Positions 23,071 to 35,277 of a DNA stretch of 64,000 nucleotides are shown piece by piece. A program made the position numbers and the translations under genes. The stretch spans positions 6,882,001-6,946,000 of the forward strand of contig OW051495.1 of NCBI GenBank assembly GCA_932521035.1, in the 5' to 3' direction. A model generated the notes under the pieces. That model made no database searches. It had not been told where the DNA came from and saw only the letters and a program-made list of their open reading frames with translations. The stretch's first letter is position 1. Each line of letters starts with the position of its first letter. The DNA is from Oscheius dolichura (Eukaryota > Nematoda > Chromadorea > Rhabditida > Rhabditidae).

Positions 23071-24546
23071 TCAACAGAGATTGCAGGTTTTGGCACAGTA
23101 GGCCCTCTTCTGCTGTCCAGAGTAGTAATCGTTGGTACAAAAGCCACGCGTCTTCCATAGTGAGCAACTAAAGACTAAACTTTGTAACTGTAAAACGACG
23201 AACCTCGCGTCACTGTCAGTACAATTGGTAGAAACACCGTAACTACACATGTTACACGTCTTGGCACAGAATGATCGTATCTGGTCTTTCGAGTAGAAGG
23301 TGTTCGTGCAGAAACCGTTCCGTTTCCATATTGGACAGCTGGAAGCCCGGTTGTTTTAGAGAAGAAGGAAGAGAACCTCGCATCATTATCAAAACAATCG
23401 TCGTTGCCATCACAATACCCACAACTCCTGGGGCAGTAGGATTGTATCTGTTCCCTTGAAAAGTACGCACTTGTACAGAAACCGTTCTTTTTCCATATTG
23501 GGCAGCTAAAAATGGAAGTAAAATTTGAAGAAGGGTGATACCTTGGGTCTTTGTCAGAACAATTATCGTCGCACAATCCACAACTTCTTGCACAGTAAGC
23601 CCGTTTCTGCTCCTGTGAGTAGTACCTACTCGTACAGAAGCCATTAGTTTTCCATAGAGGACAGCTGGAACAAGGATTGAGGCGAGTATGGGTGCCTACT
23701 CTGGATAATTGTCGGGGCAGTTGGTGTTGCCACCACAATAGCCACAAGTATTGGCACAGAAAGACCGAATCTGCTTTGTCGTGTAAGTTGCCGCCGTGCA
23801 AAAACCATGTTGGGCGTAAGAGTCGCAGCTTTAAAAATTTGAAGGGTTGTGACCAACTTTATCCCTTACCTGTTCCTGTGGTCCTCGCATTTTGTGCAGT
23901 AGCCACAAGTATAGGCACATTGCTTCCGAAGCCGCTCTTTGTGCTGCGGAGACGTACACAAAGACTTCTGTTGGGGGCAGGTTAGTAACGCGTCGGAGCA
24001 TTTCATAAGCGAGAGCCCGGTGCTTCCTATACTTACTCCTCCAGTAACTGTACCCGTGCAATAACCACAGGTGACCGGACATATTGTCCTCATCTCATTC
24101 GGATACGAACTACAATAAGTAGGATTACAGCACGGTAACACATCGGCACAAATACCCTGAAATCTGGAATAATTCGTTAGGGAGGAACTTACGGTAAATG
24201 GAGGCTGAGTGGGAGCAGGTACAGGGGCAGGAGTACAAAACACCGGAGGGGGCGCTGTTGTAGTGGAGACAGGTGGCGGAGGAATACCTAAAAATTGTAT
24301 CTCTTGAAGAAGAGAGGAAGTGACTGACAACAATAGACTATCAAATCAACATCCTGGTAACACTGTTCCCCAGGGGCGTCGACGCATACTCCCGTCGTTA
24401 TGTCTTGTGGGAGGCAGGCTGGAATAAATCTGGAATGTGCCTATCGGAAAGGGAAGAAACCTACGAGAGTAGCCAAAAGTACAAAGAGGCTGGGCTCCTA
24501 TTCGACACGTGAAGAAGGTCAGAAGTAACAAAGGCAGCCGAAGCAT
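23071..24546 (-). CDS. Secreted multi-ShKT-domain protein
   Basis: A signal peptide (MLRLPLLLLTFFTCRIGA) starts at 24546. A Cys-containing N-terminal segment (DITTGVCVDAPGEQC), a Pro/Thr-rich linker (PPPPVSTTTAPPPVF) and about seven ShKT modules follow. The first two are divergent (CNPTYCSSYPNEM...TCGYC; CSDALLTCPQQ...TCGYC). The others follow a regular pattern, CxxWKxxGFCT, YSxxQ, YC-x2-(S/T)C-x2-C, at about 23840-23690, 23660-23560, 23510-23400, 23340-23220 and 23170-23071. Each lies in about one exon, with introns near 40 nt. ShKT is a six-cysteine fold shared by sea-anemone channel blockers and many nematode secreted proteins and proteases. Here there is no enzyme domain, so the role (cuticle, secretion or defence) is unknown. 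The 3' end faces the MLT-10-like gene. Confidence 0.82.
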
Positions 24547-27296
24547 ACGCGGCTTTTTACGGAAACGGAACCCGACAATGGCAAAAAGCTTGCTTATGAG
24601 CCTGGATAAATATTACGGCGTTTTCGGCGATTTAACGGATAAAGAGAATAGACAGCCACGGCTGAGGGTCAGTGCTTCTTTGTACTGCGGGGGCTGTGGT
24701 TTTTGGTTGGCTGGGACCGGGAAACAAAGTGGCCGAGGTGTATGGATGGGGAAATGTGATTCTATGGAGTAAAGAAATAAAAGAGCAAAGAAGCTGCAGT
24801 AAACATGGTCTATAACCCCTAGCCTTTGTATCTATTGTTCCATTTTCCCATTAATTGAATTAATTCGTTTACTCACGATCTCTGAAACCAGGTGTTACGA
24901 TACGGTTGACACAGACAATGTTAGACATCTCTCGTAAAAATCTCATCGAGGGTGGCTGCCAAAAGGGAAAGGTAAACAAAGTGCAGTCACATTTAAATAA
25001 ACGGAAATTACAAGCTATTGTGGGTGGTAAATAAGATTATTTCGGGGGTAAACCACTGGATTCGATGTTGTTTTGCTCTATCTTCGCCTATTCCTCGTCT
25101 TTTAAACGTTTGCTCAACTTGTGAGTCAGTTCACAAAGAGACAAAACTCCGAATGTCAACCAGAATTTCTTAAAATGTTGTACTTTCGTGTTGTTCTCCT
25201 CGTCGTCCGCTCTCCGTCCCCCCTCCAGAAGGTGCTGTTCGTTTATTTTCAGTTTTATCTCGTGCTTATATCCACTTCCAATAAAAACTAATATTAATTC
25301 TCATTACTCCATCCTCCCTCTATCAACACCTCTTATTTTTATCTTCCCAATAAGGAATTATTGCCAGTTCCTCGTTTATCCTCCACCTAGAGACAATAAA
25401 GACAGATGTCGCAATGTCTAGTGTTTTTTATACGAGAGTGATCCCTCTTCTATCTCCAGCCTATCCGGCAGAGTGCGGAGGAGCCTGATTGGGATGATCC
25501 CAATATCGCCCACGAAGTTTGAACTCTTGCAATATTTGCCTACCATCCAAATAGGAGGAGACGTTTCCGAAAGGTCTACCGGACTTTCGTTTCTCCTGAG
25601 GAGGCTCGTCCTCCTCTTCCTCCTGAATGTCACGCGGTTGCTACCAATTAGGAACGTGGATATTCCTACTCTTTGTTTGCATAATTGGGAAGAAACTGAA
25701 TTAGCTGGGTGTTCTTCTGGGACGGCGGGAAATTCAGCCAGCCATTTTTGGAGCTGACTCTACGAACTAGCTCAAGCCAAGTGGAAAATATCCTCGAAAG
25801 TTCCTATGTCCTTATGAAGGAGGAACGGGGAGACGATTGTTTAGGTATGCGATTTTAAAAGCAATCAGGTGAATACACCTGTCATAAGTGGAAATGCAGA
25901 CGGAGGTTTTGAAAACAAGAGAGCGAACACCAAGCATGTGAGGTAGCGGTGATACACAATCAAATCAGGGAAGCAGAACAAAACTTTTGCAAATGTCATC
26001 ATCACGAATAGAAAAACGAACAAATGAACTGCTCACAATTAGTCGGAGGAGCTGGAGGGACGCTTCTAGACGCCTTTGACAGAGTGCACCTTTGAAACAG
26101 ATCCCCCCGGCACACGAATGCCTTCCCAGCTAACAAGTATTGTCTAAAGGACATTCCCATAGCTGGCCTTAGTTTTAAAAGTCCCACGTCCTTTACCCAT
26201 TCCTTCCGCCAAATCGGACTCCCCCCTTCATTCCCCACCGCCCCCTCAGAGCCGTATAACTTTTTAATCTTGTAATTAACATACTGTAGGTATTTCTAGA
26301 GCTTCCCTAGGAGCTTCCCCTCTGCTTGACATCACTCCAATGTTTTCATTAATTTCAGAAACTCCTGCCGATTTCCAGCTGACTCCCTCTGCTTTCCTCT
26401 CTCCTCTTATTCCTTTGAACATGATTGTTTGGAGGCGTTTCGTTGAAGACGTTGAGCCAATTTTTGAAGAGCGTACACTACTCAAAGTCATACGCCTTGA
26501 CATTCTCGAATTTACGACACTCTTCTCTTTATTCCCGGGTTGTAAGATTTGGCGGATCAAATTCCGTTTTTTTGCACTTTGGAGGATGTTTTGATCCAGC
26601 TTTATAAGCAAGGCATATTCAGCAAGTTCTCTCCTAACGAATTGTACTGCTCAAGGTCAAAAACTCTCCAAATTGACTAACAAGTATAAGAGGCTTTGTC
26701 CTTTTTAAATTTGCGGTCGAATGGGCGTCGAACTGGTCGTATACTCTCTGTGGTGCTTCTTTATGGGGTGATTCAGTTAGCTTCCCTCAAAAATCACATT
26801 TCCGAGTCAAAACCAATTCAAAATATTTCTCTTTATGACTCGTTTTCATAGAATGCCGCTGTGATTCAGCTGTCTCATGTCGTTGGAGCTTTCCCTAACC
26901 TTTAGAAGATTCAAACAAAGAACGGAAATACTTTTAGAAGTATCCCACCCGTTGCCTACTCCACTTAATTGTGAAGTTATAGGCTAATATCCCAAATTAG
27001 GTAGTTGGACCCGCCTCGTGCCATTCTTGACCCCCTCCTTCTCATTCCCATTACACCCTCACTTGGCATGTGTGCCTCCTCTCTCCTGCCCGTCTCAAAT
27101 GTCATAGCCATTTGTCTTGTTTATTAAGAGGAAATAATGAATTTAAGAGGGCCACTTCCATTGGTCTAAAGGAAGAGCTAAGAGGCCACACAACCCGACG
27201 ACGGCGGTCTCTTATCCATCTGTTGAAAACAGCCTCTCTGCGTGACCCCGCCCCTGGTCTAGATCAGTTGCAGACGGGCGACGGAAAGCCTAGAAG
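24547..27296. other. Gene-poor interval
   Basis: I see only short unsupported open frames here (for example 24578-24771 plus and 26276-26611 minus). None has a recognisable motif, a signal peptide followed by a consistent splice series, or a neighbouring exon in phase. The first 200 bp upstream of 24546 should hold the ShKT gene promoter. Confidence 0.35.
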
Positions 27297-27431
27297 ATGT
27301 CCTTTAGCAATATTCCCGATCCGGAGGATATCAAACTCCTGAGACACGTGCTCAAGACGGAGAACCGCACCAAAATGCTTATTGAGCTCCGGAGGAAGCT
27401 GGAGGAGCTGAACCTCATGAAGGCCGTACAT
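27297..27431 (+). CDS. Orphan first exon of an unidentified gene
   Basis: ATG at 27297 opens 45 codons of convincing coding sequence (IPDPEDIKLLRHVLKTENRT; MLIELRRKLEELNLMKAVH) that ends exactly at a consensus donor (GTGAGT, 27432). It is charged and strongly helix-forming. I could not find the next exon in the following kilobases, so it may be an alternative 5' exon of a distant gene, or a remnant. No family is recognised. Confidence 0.45.
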
Positions 27432-28425
27432 GTGAGTTACTTTTACTATTTGAAGGGGCCCTTACACTTTATCAATTAAATAGAAATCACCTGCCTACAG
27501 TATTAAGAGCAGTAATAATTCCCTTCTTGATCTTTACCCGGCTTTTCCTTCCTCCTCCCACACTCATAACGTAGGCTACCGTTTTGTGTGATTGGCATTT
27601 CGTTTCCTCGAAATGTTCCCACCTGGCCTCCAAAAATCATTGAATAAGTCGGGCTCTAATTGTTTATTAGTCCTAATAACCCCAACAATACCACACTGGA
27701 AGAGATCTCTCCACCGCCTGTTGACAGGTCCGCTTCCAAAGACCAGCTACCGAAAACATAGACAACAGAGATCGAAACGTCAAAAAATGGTCCTTGAAAT
27801 CCTGGAATAACTTTTCTCTGAAGTCACGATATAATGAATTTTCTAGCTGCACGAAAATTGTTTGAATTGGTTAGGAGTTCATCTGATCCTCGAGGGAGAC
27901 TGGAACTTCTGGGTTCGGGGACTTGTTCTTCCTGGAACGTTTGGGGATACGTAGGCGAAAAGAATAATAAGATACGGGCAACCTGGGCGCCAAGACTTGG
28001 GGGTCTCTCACTTTTTCTCACTTTTTTTGTAAGAAGAATGGCTTACGTTGAAAATTAACAAAGAAACTGTGGGAGGACTGATTTTTTGGTCCCACTGGTT
28101 GTCCCTGCCACTTATAACTCCTCCAGCCCGCCATAAGTTATTCAGCACTAGGTAAACGGGGGAGAGCAGTGGCTGACAAACGACGTCTTGCCACTGCCAC
28201 CACTCATTTGGAGATATATCTTCCCACCGTGAATATTCTCCTTTTTCCGTAAACAGAACGGCCAAGAGCCAACCTTACAAGCTATAAAGACAAGATCGGG
28301 TGCCGAGTCTATATCAGCCGGCAGACCGTGATATATAAATAATTTAAAAAGTTGCCACGGCGAACGAATAGTAATTGGGTATAGCAGGAAATTCATTATA
28401 TTCTGCCGTACATTACAAAACAGAA

Positions 28426-28449
28426 CTCTCTCTCTCTCTCTCTCTCTCT
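28426..28449. repeat. (CT)12 microsatellite
   Basis: A perfect CT dinucleotide run of 24 bp. A shorter run of about 15 bp lies at 30906-30920. Confidence 0.9.
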
Positions 28450-28890
28450 AATTGACACTTCCTGTTCTCAAAGAGGGAAATGGCTCAAATTGCCCCTTCT
28501 GATGCTTTTTGACCCGAGATTGAGACCGAACTCTCTTCATTCGAAATGACGCCAAAGTATAGGTTTACATCAGCTGAAAACTTAGTTCAGGTGTGAATTC
28601 ATCTATATTTCACGGCGAGTAGACTATAAGAAAAAGAATGTGTGCTTTTCATGGGAGTGTCCCACAGTAGTTTGTTCTTTGCCTAATTTACATTCCGCCG
28701 GTCATTAGTATAGCCGGCGACTGACTGATCTCGTCACATATGCAAATGAGACCAAATCATCTCATCTTCCCAGTAACACCATCCGAGTAATAATGAGGGG
28801 ATCTCTGGGGGTAGCTGGCTGTCATTTCCTCCTCATCTCCAGACAATATGCATGGCAGCCACACGCAGCGGCGTCTCTAAGCTTGAAGCC

Positions 28891-29193
28891 TTATCCTCCA
28901 TTAAACGGTGTGTAGTATGAATACTCATAACAAAACAGATGTACGAAACAACGGAGAATAGCCAGAAGATCAGACACTGCCATCATTTTGCTCTTTGGGC
29001 TTTCAACTGCTTCGAAATGGGAACCAAACAGACCAAAGGGAAATGGTCCTTGTCTACTGTAGTATTCATGGGTTAGGTCAACTGGATCTCTGTCCAAAAG
29101 CAATCCTTCCAAATTAACAAGACTCGCAGCGCATCCTATAAAACAATTCGAGTACTCTTTGTTGTGTCTTTCAAAAAGGGTGGTCATTTCCAC
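28891..29193 (-). CDS. Possible coding exon of unknown type
   Basis: A 100-codon open frame starts at a real ATG (29193). Its composition looks coding rather than random: NKEYSNCFIGCAASLVNLEG, then LLLDRDPVDLTHEYYSRQGP, then FPFGLFGSHFEAVE. There is no signal peptide, flanking exon or recognised family. It could be a gene fragment. It is stated here so that it can be tested, not as a firm gene. Confidence 0.25.
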   Translation of the reverse strand: MEMTTLFERHNKEYSNCFIGCAASLVNLEGLLLDRDPVDLTHEYYSRQGPFPFGLFGSHFEAVESPKSKMMAVSDLLAILRCFVHLFCYEYSYYTPFNGG

Positions 29194-31901
29194 CGGGAAG
29201 AAGTTCTCGTTAGCGGAGGAGATTCCCTCTACCCATTTTAGTAGCCTTCCTTGTTGAGGTCACCCTCGCGCCTTACAGTTCCTGTCAACAATTTCTCCAT
29301 CCTCCTTGTCCATGTTCTTTGACTTGATCCGTCTGCAGGGCTTCTAATTTGACATGGGTTTCAATTATTCACTTGGAAGTTTAATGCTGTCACTCAGTGT
29401 AGATGCAAAATTGAACACCCCCTCTTAAAGATAGGCTGGAGCGACTGGTTCAGCTGGTACCTCTCCGTATCCTTCCCCGGAAACAATGGCCAGCCTCCCC
29501 CAAAAGAAAAACATCTTAAATATGGTTCTCTTCCCTCTTATCTTTTTCGTTGCGATTCCCCGAATAGAGAAAATAGAATGCGCTTCAAAAAAACGGAAGA
29601 ACCACCCATTGTCCTTCTCGTCTTGCATGTCTAACACAGAGAACTCTCACATCCAAGATTCGGACTCTCTCTTTCGAGTGTTGATGTCGGTCAGGGTGGA
29701 TAGCAGCTCAAGTGGGCGCATCTCTTTTGCGGAATGCCCATACTCACGTCAAAGGAAGGTCTCCCTAGTTGTGAGCCTAGTTCCCAGTCTTTCTCCCTCC
29801 TCATTTTTACTACTTTGACCTCTTTCCCTCTTTCCTTGTTCCCCATCTTAAAAGGCTTCCATTTCTTTCCTCCTTTTGGCTGAATGACCAAGAATTGAAG
29901 CGGGGGGAGCCCCCGAAAAACTTGACCGCTCTATGAATAGGAAATTTGTGAAACTTGATTCTTATTCAATCCGCCTCTCAGATCCCGATCCAAGTTCTCT
30001 CCTTGTCATTTAAAACGAGGAAAACCAAAGTCCTGACGTCAGTTGAGAGTATTCTGTGCTGTTCCCAGAGAGGGAAAACGTGGTCTCTCAATGGGGTCAA
30101 ATTGTCATTTTTGGTCAAATTAATGGCATATTCCAAGACTTTCCGTGCCTGCCACCCTCGCCTTCTCTATCATTCACAGCTATCATTTTTCTCCTGGCCT
30201 CTCTAAATGTCCCCTCTTGCCCGTTCGTAAATAATTTCCAAATCCTCTCGACGAAATGGAAGGATTACTTCTATTCGTGGTCAGGGCCTCCCCCCAGCAC
30301 CGACTGACTCTTCCCGTCTTCTCACTCTCTGATCCACCAAATTTCATTTGGAAGTTGTTTGCGTCGAGTGCAAATTCAGTGAAGTTGGTGCGTGTGCTCT
30401 TTGAAAACTTATCTCGCTCTTCTGGGTTGAGGAAAAAAAACAAAACGGTTGAATATTTCCTGCAAACAAACCGTCACATATCTACGTAAAAAATGAGGAA
30501 TCAGAGATAATCAAATTTGTCAGCAAAGAATTACCTGCGTATACAAAAATCCACATTTCCCGGCTAGTCCATTGTTCAGTCGACTGGTGTTTTTAATCCC
30601 GGCTACGTTCTATGATACTTCCGCTAGAGGTTGAAACCTCAGAGGGATTAGCATAAAGAGAGAGTCCAAAATGTTGAGAAAGAACCAGGAAATCTTGTTG
30701 CACCCTCACCTCCTGGGGCTTCCTAAATGCTTGGAAATCCTCTTACGCTCGTTCGAGGCTTCGTTCTGTTTTGCTACTGCCTAGTTAAAAGTTCATCCGC
30801 TATCAAAATGCCCTCGAAGTTTCAAGATTACTGTGGTTTCGGTCATATAATCAAAAAACAAATTATAAGAGTTCGGTGATTGATCTTTTTTCTAAAGATA
30901 AACAGCTCTCTCTCTCTCTCATCTGTTTATCTTAATTCAGAAGATGCGAAATAGAAAAAGCAATTACCTTCTATCTTATCTGATGCCGGGATACGCGGAA
31001 TTGTTTGCTGGATATTTTTAAATTGCTTCCCCTTTTCTCGTCTCGTAAACTCCTTCGAGGTTCCTCTAGTGCGGGGGACTTCCCCATAAATCCCTTACGG
31101 TCGACTAACTTCCACTTACTTCTGGGAGGGTCTTATTCTCTTTGGTCTGGCTCCTCTTACTACCTTCAGAGAGCGTAATTGCTGTCTAGAACTCTCCTGG
31201 GGGCCTATTTCTTGTTCCCGGAACCATAGGCCCCCTCACTATTACCCGATTCATGGGAGTTTGCAGACAGGACTCAGAAAACGGAAGGACGTGTCTCTTT
31301 TCAACGGGTTTCCCCGAAAAGGGCAGGAGGCAACTTGCAACGGATGCTGTTGACTCTCTCTCTGGTATTCTAATCTCTGGCTCCCTCCGTCGTGGGAATC
31401 CTCCTCGACCTCCCAGCCAGGAAATTCTCGAGTAGCTTCTCTTGGTCATAAACCACAAAGTATACCCTGTCACTCTTCCTTCTGTCATGTCTTTCTCTCT
31501 AAAAAAGCAATTCGAAGAGCCACGTCCCCAAGGGTTGTCCGTCCATCGGCCGTCTCTAGCTCTGTCTGTCCGTTTATTTCCTCCTTCCTCCCTCTTTATC
31601 CCCCTCTTTACGTGGCTTTGGTAAACATTTACTCCTATGCAATTGTAATTGCTTTTAGCCAAAGGAATTCAAAAAGAGAAGTCACGAATGACAATGGTGT
31701 TTTCGGCGCCCCGAGGGTTAAACACAGTCTCTCTATCCATCCACGATAGCATCCATGCATTTATTTACCTAAACCTAGTAGCGGCTGTCTCTTCTTCTTC
31801 CTCCTCCGGTCTACTCCTTGACTCATTCTCCATCATTTCCCCAAGAGTTCCCACAGACAAAGAGACCTTTCCTTGAATCTTCCGGTCCACCGGGTGTACA
31901 C

Positions 31902-32381
31902 CAGGGCTGCACGATAGTGAAATTTTGCTCGATACCGATACGATACGCCACTATCGAGGGCTTCCGTATCGTATCGCCGATACGATACTCGATAGTAAGA
32001 AAAGATCAAGGGTTCAAATCCCGGCGCAGTCAAAAAAAGTTTTGCTTTTTTAATGAGTATGCCCTACAGGATAGAATAGTAGTATAGACTCGTTTATTGA
32101 AAAATAGTAACAATAACAAAAAATTAATTAAAATAAGCAGAGCTCAATCTAAGAGAGCTCGCATCTGGCGCACCTACGCGTTAAACTGCGTGCACTATCG
32201 TATCGAATTTCGTCGATGTATCGGGTCGATACACGATATTTTTGCCCTCGGCGTATCGGATTCGATTCGATACGATATATATCGAGGGCGGCCGTATCGA
32301 ATTTTCGATAGTGATCCGATACGAATATCGAGTTCGATACGCCTCGATACACGATATGATACGATGCATCGTGCAGCCCTG
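31902..32381. mobile_element. hAT-type non-autonomous element (MITE), 480 bp
   Basis: Terminal inverted repeats start CAGGGCTGCACGAT and end ATCGTGCAGCCCTG. They are flanked by identical 8-bp duplications GTGTACAC (31894-31901 and 32382-32389), which fit the hAT target consensus nTnnnnAn. The interior consists of iterated (T)CGATACGATA units in both orientations and has no coding capacity. Transposase would have to come in trans from an autonomous hAT elsewhere. Near-perfect ends and duplications suggest a fairly recent insertion. Confidence 0.88.
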
Positions 32382-35277
32382 GTGTACACCGTTATGTTCT
32401 GTTGCAGGACGCGTTGCTTACTATCTGATCTCTATCCTCCCAGATAATCCGAATGTTTGTAAAGAGAAGAAATGCCAAGTTGCATAGAAAATGAGAGCAA
32501 GCGTAAACAATCTGCTCATCTTTAAAAAAAAACACTAATCTGATTAACAGAAGAACACGAAGCCGTGTTTCCTGCTCCGTTGTAGGGAATTCTCAATTTT
32601 TAATCCGCCTTGCAATTTTGAGACGAGCTACCGTATTCTGGGAACCGATTTGTGCTCTGACGTCTCCGTGTCGAGTCATTCTTGGGAAAGGATTTTGGCG
32701 GATCCTTGGGGAAACCCTAGTCTATGTATTCTGTATCATCGTCTACACAAGCAGGGACTTCTCTCCAAATTTTACTGGGGGTTTTTAAAGTTCACGGAAC
32801 TTGATGAAGATGGAAACCTAACATAATATTTGGGTGTTTTCGGTGCTCCAGAATCATTTGCACTTTTGGAGGAGATTACTCCTATCTGTTTACTGTTTTA
32901 CGTATTCATACATCAGCCTTATCACGCTAGAAAATACGGGAGTTCCCGGAGGAGGCTGATCGGGATGTTCTCTGCTGCAAGGACGAGGAAGAACCCTCAA
33001 TAATTCGATGATCTTTCTCCGTCGCTCTACTGTCCGCTCACCCCTTTGTACATACCCTAATCCAGAGAGAAAGGGTGAGCGGCTGTTTATCATGAGCCTC
33101 TCTTTGAGCTACCGTAACCCATCCATCACTGTTTTATCTACCCAGGAAGGGAAAAACCTCCTTGTCCAATAAGAGCTCCAGTTTCCATTTTGGGAATGCC
33201 TTTTTTCTCAGAAAGACACGTTGTCTGCCCGGTAACATAATACGGAGAAACGTGAAAGACACCCTATCTGATTGCCCATTGCCCCCTGATTTAAATAATG
33301 CTGCAGTTTCCTCCACCACTACAAATAGGTGTCTCCTAGGCAGGGAGACGGCCTCTTTATCCCGCAAGGCGTTTACTCCCAAACGCGGATATTCGTGATA
33401 CTTCCTCCCGGTGTTTCCTTCCGGCACTTCCTCGTCCGTAGAAGATCACTGTAATTATCCTTCCCTTCAAGTTGTTCTCATAATTGTCACCCTCGGGATA
33501 TTTTGTCCACCCTTTCCTTTTGAATCAACAAAATCTACCGTAACCTAGGTTTAAGTCTCCCAGCGGGACAGGGCTCTAATAGGGTGTCCTCTCCTCCCCC
33601 GCTTCCCCTATTGTTTTCATATCTCTTCGCTTTCTCAACACCTATTTTTCCTGTAAAAACACAACCTCTAACTCCCAGTAGTGCATCATCTCCCTCGTGT
33701 TTTCCCAACTTCAATTTTGGTTGAGAGGTGTCTCCCTTTCCGTCAACCTCTTCTCCGATCAAATATCATCCCCTTCCATCCCAATTTCCTGACTAGAGTT
33801 CAGTCAACCCCCGGTCTCCCTTCCCCTTCTGTTATAAATATGGTCTGGGGTGGTTTGTAGGCGGCTGACTTCCTTTCCATCATTTCCTTTTGTTATGTTT
33901 TTTTCTTCTGTCTGCTCTGTGGAGTCTCTACAATAGAGACCAATTAGCCGCTCCCTTTCCAGCTAGACTATCCATTGAAAAGGGAGGCGATCCGTTCGAA
34001 TATTCTTCCAAGATTCATCGTTTCGTTCTACGAACGGTCGTGGGAAGCTCCCACGTCGGCTGTCCCGTACCCATTACGTCTCTTTGCCTTTTCACCAACC
34101 ATATAGGCAGAGGGTTGATTCTGACGTGTGTGTAAAAAGTAAATTTCCTTGATGGGCGTAAGCTTCGCCAATTTAGCACCTGGCGAAGTTTATATTATTC
34201 CAGTGATTTGTTTTGAGTCTATCACTTGATTTAATTCCCTCCTTGGTCGGTACTTTCTCGGAAGAAGGTACCAGTTCCTTCCTCATTTTCTAGAAATAAC
34301 CTTCTTGCCGAACGTACCCATAATCCACGAGGCTTTGCTCAAAGGCAAGGTCAGAAGAATTACGTCCAGTTCACTCCGAACATCGCCCTCTTCTCTTTAT
34401 TTTCGTGTTTTGGTGGTTCACTCGTTTTTCTTACATTCATTTACCTCCTAGCTGGTTTTTCACACATTCGAAAGGTGGTAGACGTACAGCTCACGAGGTA
34501 CTCTGGATCGCCCGCCCTCCGAGACTCCTTTCCATTTACTCGCCCTCTATTTCGAGTAGATTTAGTTGTTTGCTGTTGATCTCATAAGTAAGATAGTCAA
34601 ATTTCAATAACAGCCCTCCTCATTTTCCCATGCTCCCCCTAAAATAACCCCTCTGATTCTTATTCGAAGTATTCATTTCTCTGTAGGTATGAAAAGTGTG
34701 GGTGAGGTTGCTGGGGAGTGTCATTTGCTCATAAATTTGCGCCATTACTCCGAAAATGAAGTTTATTAATTTTTCTTCAAATTCATCACTCTTTCTTCCT
34801 ATTCTCCAATTGGTTCTTCTCTTTTCGTCTTATTTGGTTATCTACCGTATCTTGTCATTTCCGCCGACCGTTCTCCTCTGGACACCACTGTTCCCAGCCG
34901 AACTTATATCCAAAATATAATTAGAGCCGGTTTTCTGAAAAGCCTTTGTGCGGTGGGAGAGAGCCCGCCCCTCATGGCTCTGCTCATTTTTAATGAACCT
35001 CCTGGTGGTAGTCTAGCATTTGCTCTGCTTTGTCTTTGATATCCTCAAGGTTTGGACCCTCTTGGATTTTGAAAAGTCTAGAAAACAATTCCCTCCTTCA
35101 AAATATAGGAGCTGCCCCCGGTGTAAAAAAAGACTGGTCCCAATTCCCAAATCAAATTTTGTGACGCTCTATCTTCCATAAAAATCTGACTTTATCTTTC
35201 CGGATCGAAGTTCTTCCTCCTCCAAAAGATCTTCGGGGAACCCCCCTTTCTAATCAAGTGCAGTATCCCATTTACAG

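Larger units (their letters stand above)
27432..35277. other. Long gene-poor interval with simple repeats and a MITE
   Basis: Apart from the elements listed separately, nearly 8 kb shows no recognisable gene. It is pyrimidine-rich on the plus strand and full of short frames caused by low stop density. It may be intron of the 27297 gene, regulatory DNA, or both. The 3' end (34900-35277) is the upstream region of the peptide GPCR, whose ATG directly follows an acceptor-like TTTACAG, compatible with spliced-leader addition. Confidence 0.4.

Noticed and set aside
25188..25421. Possible secreted peptide beginning near 25174
   Set aside because: The hydrophobic start is followed by a stop or a frame with no convincing splice site. 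The reading is driven by CT-rich sequence.
32009..32035. Complete tRNA gene around the B-box-like GGTTCAAATCC
   Set aside because: No A box, D-arm or anticodon arm precedes it at the right distance, so only a fragment is possible.
31890..32395. CGATACGATA array considered as a CRISPR or satellite array
   Set aside because: There are no regular unique spacers, and terminal inverted repeats plus 8-bp duplications define it as a hAT-type MITE.
33890..34135. Apparent signal-peptide ORF (LLCFFLLSAL...)
   Set aside because: It begins at TTG, not ATG; the real ATG nearby is in another frame and stops quickly. No processing sites or homologous pattern were found.
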